Origin: JBBQVO01 sp038211505
GTDB lineage: Bacteria > Chloroflexota > Dehalococcoidia > DSTF01 > JACRBR01
Direction of reading: 5' to 3'
Length of the DNA stretch: 29,587 nucleotides
NCBI GenBank assembly: GCA_038211505.1
Contig: JBBQVO010000017.1
Coordinates: 1-29,587, forward strand
Below the pieces are notes generated by a model, which ran no database searches, was not told where the DNA came from, and saw nothing but the letters and a program-made list of their open reading frames with translations. Shown one piece after another: positions 7,870 through 15,781 of this stretch (positions within the stretch are counted from its first letter, which is position 1; each line of letters opens with the position of its first letter). The translations under genes and the position numbers were made by a program.

Positions 7870-7902
7870 GAACGTGGCAGGAACGTGGCAGGAACACGGC
7901 GG
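7870..7902. repeat. Three 11-bp tandem repeats between divergent genes
   Basis: GAACGTGGCAG occurs twice in tandem (7870-7880, 7881-7891), followed by a degenerate third copy GAACACGGCGG (7892-7902). It lies in the 97-bp region between the hydrolase start (7853) and the ABC-F start (7951). The spacing equals one helical turn, so it could be an operator array; it could also be simple slippage. Confidence 0.7.
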
Positions 7903-7950
7903 ATGTGGCCCTTCAGCCTAGCACGACCGATCGACCCGCTACCATGAGTG

Positions 7951-9546
7951 ATGCTCTATGCGGAACACGCCGTGCGCACCTTCGGCAACGTCGATGTATT
8001 GACGGATGTCACGTTCATCGTCAGCGACGGCGACCGCGCCGGACTCGTCGGCACGAACGGCGCCGGTAAGTCGACGTTGCTGAGGCTGATCGCTGGCGAT
8101 GACAAGCCGGATGGCGGATCGTGCGGATACCGCGGCGGGTCGCTCGGCTACCTCAAGCAGGAGGCCGATCACGAGCCGGAACGACCGCTCGTCGCCGAGA
8201 TGTGGACGTCGTTCCCTGAGGCGGCGGAGATCGAGCGGTTGATTCAAGAGATCGCATCGAAGATCGAACACGCGAACGGCGATCTGGAGGCGCTGATCGA
8301 CGAGCAGGGTCGGCTGTTCGAAGCGTTTGAGGCGATGGACGGCTACCGGATCGAGCAGCGGATCGGGCGCGTGCTCGACGGTCTCGGGTTCAAACCGGCA
8401 GATCGCAACAAGCTGTGCGGCGACTTCAGTGGCGGCTGGCAGATGCGGATCGCGCTGGCGAAGATCCTCGTGCGGACACCGGATCATGCGCTGCTGGATG
8501 AGCCGACGAACCACCTCGATGCGGCGGCGCGCGAGTTCCTGGCTGAGGATCTCAGCAGGTACAAGGGCAGCGTGCTGATCGTCACGCACGACGCGGAGTT
8601 CCTCGATCGCGTGGCGACGCGGATCATCGAGCTGCGCGATGGCGTTGTCGAGACGTACACCGGCAACTACAGCGAGTATCAACGGCAGAAGGCCGAGAAG
8701 CTTCAGCTGCAGGATCGCGCCGCGGCGCGGCAGGAGCGCGAGATCGCGCGGCAGGAGCGCTTCATCGACCGGTTTCGAGCGAAGTCGACGAAGGCGACCG
8801 CGGTGAAGAGCCGGGAGAAGGCGATCGCGAAGATCGAGCGCATCGAGCACACGCGCAAAGAGCGCGAAGTGCATGTCGAATTCACGGCGCACGGGCGGAC
8901 GGAGCGCGACGTGCTGCTGCTCGAAGGAATCGGGCATGCGTACGGCGATCACGTCGCGCTCGTCGATGTGAACCTGCACGTCGAGCGCGGGCAGAAGGTC
9001 GTGTTGATCGGGCCGAATGGCAGCGGCAAGAGTACGATGCTGCGGATCGCCGCCGGCATCATCGCGCCAACGCACGGTGGCGTTGTCTGGGCGGAGCGGG
9101 CGCGGCGCCAGTACTACGATCAGCATCAAGACGAGGTGCTCGACCCGGAGGCGACGGTGCTCGAGGAAGTGCGCTCGGTCGCGATCACGGAGCCGGACGT
9201 GCGGCTGCGGACCGTGCTAGGGCAGTTTTTGTTTCGCGGCGACGACGTCTTCAAGAAGATCAGTGTGCTCTCGGGTGGCGAACGGAGCCGCGTGGCGCTG
9301 GCGAAGTTTCTCATTCAGCCGACGAACGTGCTGCTGCTCGACGAGCCGACGAACCACCTCGACCGATCGACGCGACGGAAGTTGATCGAGGCGATGGAGA
9401 AATACGACGGCACGATCATTTGCGCGAGCCACGATCCGGGTGTGCTCGATCGCGTGGCGACGCGTGTGTACGAAGTGAAGGACGGCGGCTGTCGCGAGGT
9501 GCTGGAGCGGCGGCGTGATCACGCGCTGCCGGCCGAAGCGCCTTGA
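7951..9546 (+). CDS. ABC-F family ATP-binding protein
   Basis: 531 residues with two ATP-binding cassettes and no membrane segments. Cassette 1 has Walker A GTNGAGKST (34-42), signature FSGGWQ and Walker B LLDEPTNHLD; cassette 2 has GPNGSGKST, LSGGERSR and LLDEPTNHLD. The charged linker between them (about 240-300, rich in Arg/Lys/Gln/Glu) is the family's tRNA-contacting linker region. ABC-F proteins act on the ribosome: EttA-like translation factors or antibiotic-resistance factors. The subfamily cannot be fixed by eye. The ATG at 7951 was preferred over the adjacent GTG at 7948. It ends 69 bp before the convergent methyltransferase gene, with a terminator-like hairpin between. Confidence 0.93.
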   Translation: MLYAEHAVRTFGNVDVLTDVTFIVSDGDRAGLVGTNGAGKSTLLRLIAGDDKPDGGSCGYRGGSLGYLKQEADHEPERPLVAEMWTSFPEAAEIERLIQEIASKIEHANGDLEALIDEQGRLFEAFEAMDGYRIEQRIGRVLDGLGFKPADRNKLCGDFSGGWQMRIALAKILVRTPDHALLDEPTNHLDAAAREFLAEDLSRYKGSVLIVTHDAEFLDRVATRIIELRDGVVETYTGNYSEYQRQKAEKLQLQDRAAARQEREIARQERFIDRFRAKSTKATAVKSREKAIAKIERIEHTRKEREVHVEFTAHGRTERDVLLLEGIGHAYGDHVALVDVNLHVERGQKVVLIGPNGSGKSTMLRIAAGIIAPTHGGVVWAERARRQYYDQHQDEVLDPEATVLEEVRSVAITEPDVRLRTVLGQFLFRGDDVFKKISVLSGGERSRVALAKFLIQPTNVLLLDEPTNHLDRSTRRKLIEAMEKYDGTIICASHDPGVLDRVATRVYEVKDGGCREVLERRRDHALPAEAP

Positions 9547-9581
9547 GCAGACACCGTCGAAGTTCCGCCGCGCGCACTGAA

Positions 9582-9600
9582 ACGCCTGCGCTACAGGTGT
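9582..9600 (+). terminator. Probable intrinsic terminator after the ABC-F gene
   Basis: ACGCCTG, 5-nt loop CGCTA, CAGGTGT: 7 bp with one G-U pair, followed by GATGAGTTTT. It lies between convergent genes (stops at 9546 and 9616). The short T run makes it weak to moderate. Confidence 0.45.
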
Positions 9601-9615
9601 GATGAGTTTTGGCGC

Positions 9616-10206
9616 CTACGCCGCGAGCGAACGATGGACTGAGACGGCGTAGTCGCCGCCGCCGATCCATGCACCACGCTCCCACGTTGACCAGCGTTCC
9701 AAAAGTCGCAAGCCGACGTCGGACGCGAGGGCATCGTAGCGCTCGATGGCGAGCCGGCCGCGCTGAAGCTGGAAGCCCGAGATCAGCACGCCGCCCGGCT
9801 CCAGATGACGGCCCATGTTGGCGAGAACGGCGCCTTCGGTGGAGGGCGCGAGGAAGATCATCACATTGCCCGCCATGACGATCGCGTCGAATCGGCGGCC
9901 GAGATCGACGGCGGAGAGATCGGCGGTGCGCCATTCGACGGCGGGCGCTTTGCGGCGGGCCGTCGCCAGCATCTCGTCGTCGAGGTCGACGCCGACGACG
10001 TCGATGCCGCGCCGCGCGAGCTCGCGGCCGACGCGGCCGGTACCGCAACCGGCATCGAGCACGGAGCGGGGGCTGAAGCGCGCAACGAAGTCCGCTTCGC
10101 CGTGGACGTCTTCGCCAGCGGCGGCGCGTTGTTCGTAGCGTTCGTCATAGGCGTCGCCGGACATGCTGCGGCTGGCGAGCCAGCGGTTGCCAGCTTCGTC
10201 GCTCAT
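9616..10206 (-). CDS. Class I SAM-dependent methyltransferase
   Basis: 196 residues, one methyltransferase domain. Motif I is VLDAGCGTGRVG (about 49-60) and the acidic residue ending strand 2 lies in GVDLDDEML (about 72-80). Strand 4 and 5 motifs follow (FDAIVMAGNVM; LEPGGVLISGF). This architecture methylates small molecules in many pathways; the substrate is not deducible. The start ATG at 10206 lies 43 bp downstream of the stop of the LPPTG surface-protein gene on the same strand, so the two may be co-transcribed, though no functional link is evident. Confidence 0.88.
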   Translation of the reverse strand: MSDEAGNRWLASRSMSGDAYDERYEQRAAAGEDVHGEADFVARFSPRSVLDAGCGTGRVGRELARRGIDVVGVDLDDEMLATARRKAPAVEWRTADLSAVDLGRRFDAIVMAGNVMIFLAPSTEGAVLANMGRHLEPGGVLISGFQLQRGRLAIERYDALASDVGLRLLERWSTWERGAWIGGGDYAVSVHRSLAA

Positions 10207-10249
10207 GCGGGCGGCGTTCCGTCTACGGCGATCATCTTCTGGCTCACGT

Positions 10250-11374
10250 CTACGCCGATCGCTTCATCCGCGTTCCGGTGACGATGATGCCCATGCCGGC
10301 CGCGACGAGAAGCGCGCCCAGCAGACCGGTGACAATGCCCTGACGAGAGCCGCCACCGCTCGTGCCCGTTGGCGGCAAAAACTGCGTGCCGATGACGGTG
10401 CGCGTCGGGCCGGAGGTCCTGCCCGCGACGGGCGTGAACACGATCGGCAGAACGGTGCGCGTGGCGGCGACGGTCGTGCTCGTCGGCGTTGCGGACGCGG
10501 GGATATTCGTCGGCGTAGCCGTGTTGGTATTGATCAGCGTTGTCGACGTAGGCGTCGGCGTCAGGGTGATCGTGGCCGTCGCTGACGCCGTGGCTGTGAT
10601 CGTCGTTGTGATCGTCGCGGTGGCCGTCGTGGTGGTCGTGGCCGTGGTCGTGGCGGTGGTTGTCGTGGTTGAAGTGGCGGTCATCGTGACCGGCGTGATC
10701 GTACCCTCGATTTGCGTTGTTGGTGTCGAGGTAAATGTGGAGACGGCCGTTGCGGACGGCGACGGCGTCGCGGTGCTCGTGATCGGCGTGATCGTGCCCT
10801 GGATTTGTTCGGTCGGGGTGGACGTGAAGGTCGGCACGGAGGTAGTCGATGCCGTCGGCGATGATGCGCCGCCGGGCGTCGACGTCGTGACAGCAGTGTG
10901 CGTGCCCGAGGGCGTGGTGGTTGTCTGGGGTGTGCGCGTAATCGTGCGCGTCGACTCAGGCGATCGCGTCACGGCGGGTGACCGCGTCGCGGCCGGTGAC
11001 CGCGTCGCGGCGGGTGACGGCGTCCCGGCGGGTGACTGCGTCGCGGCGGGTGACCGCGTCACGGCGGGGGATCGTGTTGCCGCTGGCGAACGCGTCGCGC
11101 CCGGCGATCGTGTCGATGCGGGAGTGTGAGTCACGGCGACGTCGGTCGGGTCCGGTGTGTGCGTGATCGGAACGGCGGTGGTTGTGCGGGGAGCGCGAGT
11201 TCGCGTGATCTCGGGCGAGGCACTTAATGTTGGCGAGCGATCGACGCCGAGGGTGGGCGCATCGGCGCCATCTCCGCCGGCTGCATCGGCGATACTGGCC
11301 GCCATCAGTGTTACGCCGGCGAGGGCGGTGCAGGCGCCGAGGATGATCATCATGGAACGGAGTCGGGTGAGCAT
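10250..11374 (-). CDS. Mucin-like Thr/Ser/Pro-rich surface protein with LPPTG sorting signal
   Basis: 374 residues. An N-terminal hydrophobic segment (about 8-30, ending ASIADAA) looks like a Sec signal peptide. The body is almost only Thr, Ser, Pro, Ala and Val: a block of six-residue repeats like SPAATR (about 87-140), a duplicated module containing FTSTPT and GTITP (about 180-240), then a Thr/Ala tract. The C-terminus has LPPTG, about nine polar residues, a hydrophobic helix (IVTGLLGALLVAAGMGIIV) and a basic tail ending RMKRSA: a textbook sortase signal. It is probably exported and attached to the wall or membrane, perhaps O-glycosylated. ATG 11374 has a strong AGGAGG at 5-nt spacing. No sortase gene is in the window. 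Confidence 0.88.
   Translation of the reverse strand: MLTRLRSMMIILGACTALAGVTLMAASIADAAGGDGADAPTLGVDRSPTLSASPEITRTRAPRTTTAVPITHTPDPTDVAVTHTPASTRSPGATRSPAATRSPAVTRSPAATQSPAGTPSPAATRSPAATRSPAVTRSPESTRTITRTPQTTTTPSGTHTAVTTSTPGGASSPTASTTSVPTFTSTPTEQIQGTITPITSTATPSPSATAVSTFTSTPTTQIEGTITPVTMTATSTTTTTATTTATTTTTATATITTTITATASATATITLTPTPTSTTLINTNTATPTNIPASATPTSTTVAATRTVLPIVFTPVAGRTSGPTRTVIGTQFLPPTGTSGGGSRQGIVTGLLGALLVAAGMGIIVTGTRMKRSA
10953..11114 (-). repeat. Nine-copy 18-bp coding tandem repeat
   Basis: About nine units of 18 bp, best unit GCGGCGGGTGACCGCGTC on the plus strand, encode a six-residue Ser-Pro-Ala/Ala-Thr-Arg type repeat within the surface protein. Units are least divergent at 10971-11060 and decay towards 11114. 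Confidence 0.85.
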
Positions 11375-11468
11375 GGAGCCTCCTGATGGTGACAGGTACG
11401 GAGAAAAGAGGGCGAGCGCGGCGGCGCAGCTACCTCAGCCAAAACCCTGGGCGTGATAGACGGATAGG

Positions 11469-11514
11469 CGAACCGCGGAAGGCGCACGGCGGGATGCGTG
11501 CTACTCGCGGTTCG
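11469..11514 (-). other. Nested hairpin in the 5' leader of the surface-protein gene
   Basis: Outer stem CGAACCGCG (11469-11477) pairs with CGCGGTTCG (11506-11514), 9 bp perfect. Inside it GCACG (11484-11488) pairs with CGTGC (11497-11501), 8-nt loop. The structure would lie in the leader RNA of the minus-strand gene. Function unknown. Confidence 0.5.
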
Positions 11515-11554
11515 GCGTCCGGCCGGATCGTACATGAAGTCGGCGTATGTGTCT

Positions 11555-11582
11555 CTAATAATTGGTCTCGTGCGCGTAACAA
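11555..11582 (-). promoter_or_regulatory. Candidate promoter of the surface-protein gene
   Basis: On the minus strand: TTGTTA (11582-11577), 16-nt spacer, TATTAG (11560-11555). It lies in an AT-rich patch in otherwise GC-rich DNA. Transcription would begin near 11548, giving a leader of about 170 nt. Confidence 0.35.
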
Positions 11583-11702
11583 TTCCGCACTGCCTTGGCG
11601 AATCTGGCCCTCGTCGGGGCACGACGACCGGACGCGGGTAAGGAACGCGGATGTTCATTCTTCTCGGCCGTGGCGAGTCGGCTGTAGCCTAAGCCCGGAT
11701 CG

Positions 11703-11774
11703 ATGCTGGAAGCGAAGCTGGCACGGCGGTACGTTGACGGCTGGCTCCGTGAGATCGGCGAGGCACAGAGATGA
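11703..11774 (+). CDS. Possible 23-residue ORF translationally coupled to the carboxylase
   Basis: ATG at 11703 opens a 23-codon frame starting MLEAKLARRYVDGW, charged and amphipathic, whose TGA (11772-11774) overlaps the carboxylase ATG (11771-11773) as ATGA. A TAG at 11685 bounds it upstream. Only a weak GGA precedes it. It could be a leader peptide or chance; the carboxylase also has its own GAGG. Confidence 0.3.
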   Translation: MLEAKLARRYVDGWLREIGEAQR

Positions 11775-14700
11775 GCGTAACGAAGCTGCTAATCGCGAAT
11801 CGAGGCGAGATCGCGATTCGCGTTGGCCGCGCGGCCGCGGATCTCGGCATCGCGACGGTCGCCGTCTTTTCGGAAGACGACGCTGCGTCGTTGCACCTTC
11901 GGCGGGCGGACGAGGCGCGGCCGTTGCGCGGAAGCGGAGTCGCTGCGTATCTCGACGTCGAGCAGATCATCGAGATCGCAAAGGCGTCGGGGTGCGATGC
12001 TGTACATCCGGGCTACGGCTTCCTGAGCGAGAGCGCGGCGTTCGCGCGGCGATGCGCTGAGGCATCGATCACGTTCGTCGGGCCGCGAGCGGAAGTCCTG
12101 GAGCAGTTTGGCGATAAGGGCCGCGCGCGTGCGGCGGCGGCCCGTCTCGGTGTGCCGGTGCTGGCTGGCGCCGATCGGACGACGAGCCTGGAGGAGGCGC
12201 GGGCGTTCTTCACGTCGCTTGGCGTCGGTGGCGCGATGATCATCAAGGCGATGCGCGGCGGCGGTGGGCGAGGGATGCGCGTGGTTGAGCGCGACGCCGA
12301 TGTCGACGACGCGTACGAGCGTTGCCGATCTGAGGCGCAGGCGGCGTTCGGCAATGGTGATCTCTACGTCGAACAGTTTCTGCCGGCGGCGCGTCACATC
12401 GAGGTGCAGATTGTGGGCGATGGATCGGGTGCCGTCAGCCACATCTGGGAGCGCGACTGTAGCATCCAGCGGCGGCACCAGAAGCTGATCGAGATCGCGC
12501 CGAGCCCGCACATCGACGAACGGATGCGGGCAGGGCTGACGGATGCGGCGGTGCGCATCGCGCAAGAGGTGCGGTACGACAACGTCGGGACGTTTGAGTT
12601 TCTCGTCGAGTCACGAGCGAGTAACGGGGATGAGCCGGCGTTCTTTTTTATCGAGGCGAACGCGCGGCTGCAGGTCGAACATACGGTTACGGAAGAGCTC
12701 ACAGGCATTGATCTCGTGCGGACGCAGATCGAGATCGCGCGCGGACGCATGCTGCGCGAGCTCGGCGTCGAGCAGGCGGACGTGCCGAGACCGCGCGGAT
12801 ACGCGATCGAAGCGCGGGTGAACATGGAGTCGATCGCGGGGGACGGCGCCGTGCGGCCGTCGAGCGGGACGCTGCGTGTGTTCGAGCCGCCGACTGGGCC
12901 GGGCATCCGCGTCGACACGTTCGGCTACGCGGGATATGAGACGACAAGCCGGTTCGACTCGCTGCTGGCGAAAGTGATCGTGCGATCGTCGTCACCCTCG
13001 TTCGAGGATGTTGTCGCGAAGGCGACGCGCGCGCTCGGCGAATTTCGGATCGAGGGCGTGGCGACGAACGTCGCGTTCTTGCGCGCGGTTCTCGCGCATC
13101 CGGAGTTTGTCGGATCGCGGGCGCAGACACGCTTCGTCGACCAGCACGCGGTGGAGCTGGCGGCGTCGGCGGCGGAAGCGAACGCTGATGCGATCGGCGA
13201 CGGGCGCGCGGGATCTCAGCTCGCGGGGTCGGATCCGTTGGCAATACTTGCGCACGGGAAGTCGGCGGGCGGCGCGACCGTTCCTTCGATCGCCGTTGCG
13301 GGCGACGCTAGCGACGGAATGGCGGTGATGCTGGCGCCGATGCAGGGCACGATCATTGCGGTCGACGTTGCGGTTGGTGATGCGGTGCGCATCGGCCAGC
13401 GACTGTTCGTGATGGAGGCGATGAAGATGGAACACGTGCTCGCGGCTGACGCGAGCGGCTACGTGCATTCGATCGCCGTTTCGGTTGGAGATGCAGTGAT
13501 TGAGACGGCATTGCTGGCGACGATTGAACCGGCCGACGTCGCGGGCGGCAGCGACGCGACGGCGGCAGCGCGCGATCCTAATGAGGTTCGCGCTGATCTA
13601 GCGGAAGTGCGGGCACGGCACGCGATCGGGCTTGACGCTGCGCGTCCGGATGCGGTCGCGCGGCGGCGGAAGACGGGGCAGCGAACGACGCGCGAGAACA
13701 TCGAGGATCTGTGCGACGACGGATCGTTTGTCGAGTACGGGCCTATGGTGATCGCGGCCCAGCGGCGGCGGCACCCCGTCGAGGAGCTGATCGAGCGGAC
13801 GCCGGCAGATGGCCTCGTTGCGGGCATCGGGCGCGTCAACGGCGATCGGTTCGATGATGCGCGGTCGCGCGTCATCGCAATGTCATACGACTACACCGTG
13901 CTGGCGGGCACGCAAGGTCAGCAGAATCACCGCAAGAAGGACCGCATGTTTGAGCTGGCCGAGACGTGGCGGCTGCCGATCGTCTTCTTCACCGAGGGCG
14001 GCGGCGGGCGGCCGGGCGATACAGATGGGCTCGGGGTCGCGGGACTGGATTGCATGGCGTTCAGCTACTTCGGGAAGTTGAGCGGGTTGGTGCCGCTCGT
14101 CGGAATCACATCGGGTCGATGCTTCGCGGGCAACGCGGCGCTGCTCGGCTGCTGCGATGTGGTGATTGCGACTGCGGGTTCGAACATCGGCATGGGTGGG
14201 CCGGCGATGATCGAAGGCGGCGGGCTCGGTGTGTTCCGACCGGAGGACGTCGGACCGATGGACGTGCAGGTGCCGAACGGCGTCGTCGATATCGCCGTGG
14301 CGAACGAGGCGGAAGCCGTGGCGGCAGCGAAGCGCTACCTCTCGTACTTCCAGGGACTGGTCGCTGATTGGGCGTGCGCCGATCAGTCGCGGCTGCGCGA
14401 GATCATTCCGGAGAATCGGCGGCGCGTGTACGACGTACGCGCCGTGATCGAGGGGATGGCGGACGTGGACTCAGTACTGGAGTTGCGACCTCTGTTCGGG
14501 GCGGGGATGGTGACGGCGCTGGCGCGCGTCGAAGGACGGCCGATCGGCATCATCGCGAACAATCCGATGCACCTTGCGGGGGCGATCGACAGCGACGGGG
14601 CGGACAAGGCGGCGCGATTCATGCAGCTGTGCGATGCGTTCGACATCCCGCTGCTGTTTCTGTGCGACACGCCGGGGATCATGGTGGGGCCCGACGCGGA

Positions 14701-15142
14701 GAAGACTGCGCTCGTGCGTCACGCGGCGCGAATGTTCGTGACGGGGGCGAGCGTGACGGTGCCATTCTTCACGATCGTGCTGCGGAAGGCGTACGGGCTG
14801 GGAGCGCAGGCGATGGCGGGCGGCAGTTTCAAAGCGCCGTTCTTCACGATCTCGTGGCCGACAGGGGAGTATGGCGGCATGGGACTTGAGGGCGCCGTAA
14901 AGCTCGGCTACCGGAACGAACTCGCGGCGATCGATGACGCCGGCGAGCGCACACGATTGTTCGACGAGATGGTCGAGCGGATGTACCAGCGCGGCAAGGC
15001 GGTGAACACGGCGTCGCACTTCGAGATCGATGACGTCATCGATCCAGCGGACTCGCGGCAGTGGATCATGTCGGCGCTGCGCGCGATGCCGCCGACGGCG
15101 CCGCGCACGACGAAGAAGCGGCCGGCGATCGATACATGGTGA
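11771..15142 (+). CDS. Single-chain biotin-dependent acyl-CoA carboxylase (BC-BCCP-CT fusion)
   Basis: 1123 residues joining all catalytic parts of an acyl-CoA carboxylase. Biotin carboxylase spans about 1-460: LLIANRGEIAIR start, HPGYGFLSE, the glycine-rich ATP loop RGGGGRGM, and EANARLQVEH. The biotin carrier domain (about 515-590) contains EAMKM with the biotinylated Lys552. The carboxyltransferase fills about 610-1123, with crotonase-fold motifs such as GRCFAGNAALLG and CDTPGIMVG. The same layout and length are known for single-chain long-chain acyl-CoA carboxylases that form hexamers; acetyl-, propionyl- or longer acyl-CoA are all possible substrates here. The start has GAGG 7 nt upstream. 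A 4-bp overlap with a tiny upstream ORF is noted. Confidence 0.93.
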   Translation: MSVTKLLIANRGEIAIRVGRAAADLGIATVAVFSEDDAASLHLRRADEARPLRGSGVAAYLDVEQIIEIAKASGCDAVHPGYGFLSESAAFARRCAEASITFVGPRAEVLEQFGDKGRARAAAARLGVPVLAGADRTTSLEEARAFFTSLGVGGAMIIKAMRGGGGRGMRVVERDADVDDAYERCRSEAQAAFGNGDLYVEQFLPAARHIEVQIVGDGSGAVSHIWERDCSIQRRHQKLIEIAPSPHIDERMRAGLTDAAVRIAQEVRYDNVGTFEFLVESRASNGDEPAFFFIEANARLQVEHTVTEELTGIDLVRTQIEIARGRMLRELGVEQADVPRPRGYAIEARVNMESIAGDGAVRPSSGTLRVFEPPTGPGIRVDTFGYAGYETTSRFDSLLAKVIVRSSSPSFEDVVAKATRALGEFRIEGVATNVAFLRAVLAHPEFVGSRAQTRFVDQHAVELAASAAEANADAIGDGRAGSQLAGSDPLAILAHGKSAGGATVPSIAVAGDASDGMAVMLAPMQGTIIAVDVAVGDAVRIGQRLFVMEAMKMEHVLAADASGYVHSIAVSVGDAVIETALLATIEPADVAGGSDATAAARDPNEVRADLAEVRARHAIGLDAARPDAVARRRKTGQRTTRENIEDLCDDGSFVEYGPMVIAAQRRRHPVEELIERTPADGLVAGIGRVNGDRFDDARSRVIAMSYDYTVLAGTQGQQNHRKKDRMFELAETWRLPIVFFTEGGGGRPGDTDGLGVAGLDCMAFSYFGKLSGLVPLVGITSGRCFAGNAALLGCCDVVIATAGSNIGMGGPAMIEGGGLGVFRPEDVGPMDVQVPNGVVDIAVANEAEAVAAAKRYLSYFQGLVADWACADQSRLREIIPENRRRVYDVRAVIEGMADVDSVLELRPLFGAGMVTALARVEGRPIGIIANNPMHLAGAIDSDGADKAARFMQLCDAFDIPLLFLCDTPGIMVGPDAEKTALVRHAARMFVTGASVTVPFFTIVLRKAYGLGAQAMAGGSFKAPFFTISWPTGEYGGMGLEGAVKLGYRNELAAIDDAGERTRLFDEMVERMYQRGKAVNTASHFEIDDVIDPADSRQWIMSALRAMPPTAPRTTKKRPAIDTW

Positions 15143-15201
15143 TTGCCGCGACTAACCAGGGGCAGAGTTGAGGCTGATCCGCACAGCGGTGCGAACCACG
15201 G

Positions 15202-15252
15202 GGACAGGTCTGTCTCCTCCGGCGACTCTGCGAGAAGACCCGTCCGTACGGA
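15202..15252. repeat. Repeated hairpin element, copy 1
   Basis: GGACAGGTC (15202-15210) and GACCCGTCC (15237-15245) form a stem with one mismatch; the loop is 26 nt. GTACGGA follows, making TCCGTACGGA a 10-bp palindrome. The same arms and tail occur at 25036-25064 with a 4-nt loop. It lies between the convergent carboxylase and lipoprotein genes, so it could also end transcription. Confidence 0.6.
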
Positions 15253-15265
15253 GAGCAGTCGGAAC

Positions 15266-15781
15266 CTACGGGCAGGTGCCGGATTGGTACGCCTGCACCG
15301 CCTTGTCCTGCAGCACCCAGCGCCATGCGCCGGCGACGAGGACTTCGTCGATCGCACGCGACGTCTTGTTGGTGCCGCGGCGGGTTTCGACGGTGACTTC
15401 TGTCGCCACGGTGTCCGTGACGCCGAGCAGCTTGATGTTGATGTCGGTCGTGCCGAGCACGAGCACCCCATCGTAGTGCGGCGGCGTTTGCCCCTCGCAC
15501 ATGACGAACAGATCCTTCGGCACAAGAGCCTGCTGTCCGGGATAGAGCTCGTCGTACTGGTCGCCGTACTGGCCGGCGTTCAGTTCGCCGATCTGCGCTA
15601 CGGCGGCGCGGCCGGCGGCGGCGGCGCCGTTGACCGGAGTCGGCTTCGCCGGTCGTGCGAACGTTGCGGTCGCGATCGGAGTCGTGACGTTCGGTTGCTT
15701 CGATCCACGGGAGCAGGCGGCCGCGGTGATCACCAGCGAAGCGACGATCGGCGCGAGAGCAAGACGCGCGGCGGTGTTCAT
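15266..15781 (-). CDS. Lipoprotein of unknown function
   Basis: 171 residues. A signal peptide ends at the lipobox VITAAAC, lipid anchor at Cys23. The mature part has a Thr/Pro/Ala-rich linker to about residue 55, then a globular alpha+beta domain of about 110 residues containing QYDELYPGQQALVPKDLF and ending in WRWVLQDKAVQAYQSG. The fold resembles NTF2/DUF4878-like modules by eye (helix then curved sheet with a final W-x-W strand), but I cannot name a family. The ATG overlaps the stop of the preceding lipoprotein gene (15778-15781), so the two are translationally coupled and probably expressed in fixed ratio. Confidence 0.75.
   Translation of the reverse strand: MNTAARLALAPIVASLVITAAACSRGSKQPNVTTPIATATFARPAKPTPVNGAAAAGRAAVAQIGELNAGQYGDQYDELYPGQQALVPKDLFVMCEGQTPPHYDGVLVLGTTDINIKLLGVTDTVATEVTVETRRGTNKTSRAIDEVLVAGAWRWVLQDKAVQAYQSGTCP

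Larger units (their letters stand above)
11375..11770. other. Divergent intergenic region, about 400 bp
   Basis: Separates the LPPTG protein gene (minus) from the carboxylase gene (plus). It holds a candidate minus-strand promoter (11555-11582), a nested inverted repeat (11469-11514) in the resulting leader of about 170 nt, and a 23-codon ORF joined to the carboxylase start (11703-11774). I see no tRNA and no riboswitch that I can name. Confidence 0.7.

Noticed and set aside
10362..11129. Val-rich plus-strand ORF opposite the surface protein
   Set aside because: It is the complement of Thr/Ala codons in the repeat region. The minus-strand product has signal peptide, LPPTG tail and a strong ribosome site.
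11375..11550. Known riboswitch (c-di-GMP or c-di-AMP type) ahead of the surface protein
   Set aside because: Short pieces such as CACGCCCAGGG recall the GEMM core, but the rest of the conserved core is absent or out of order.
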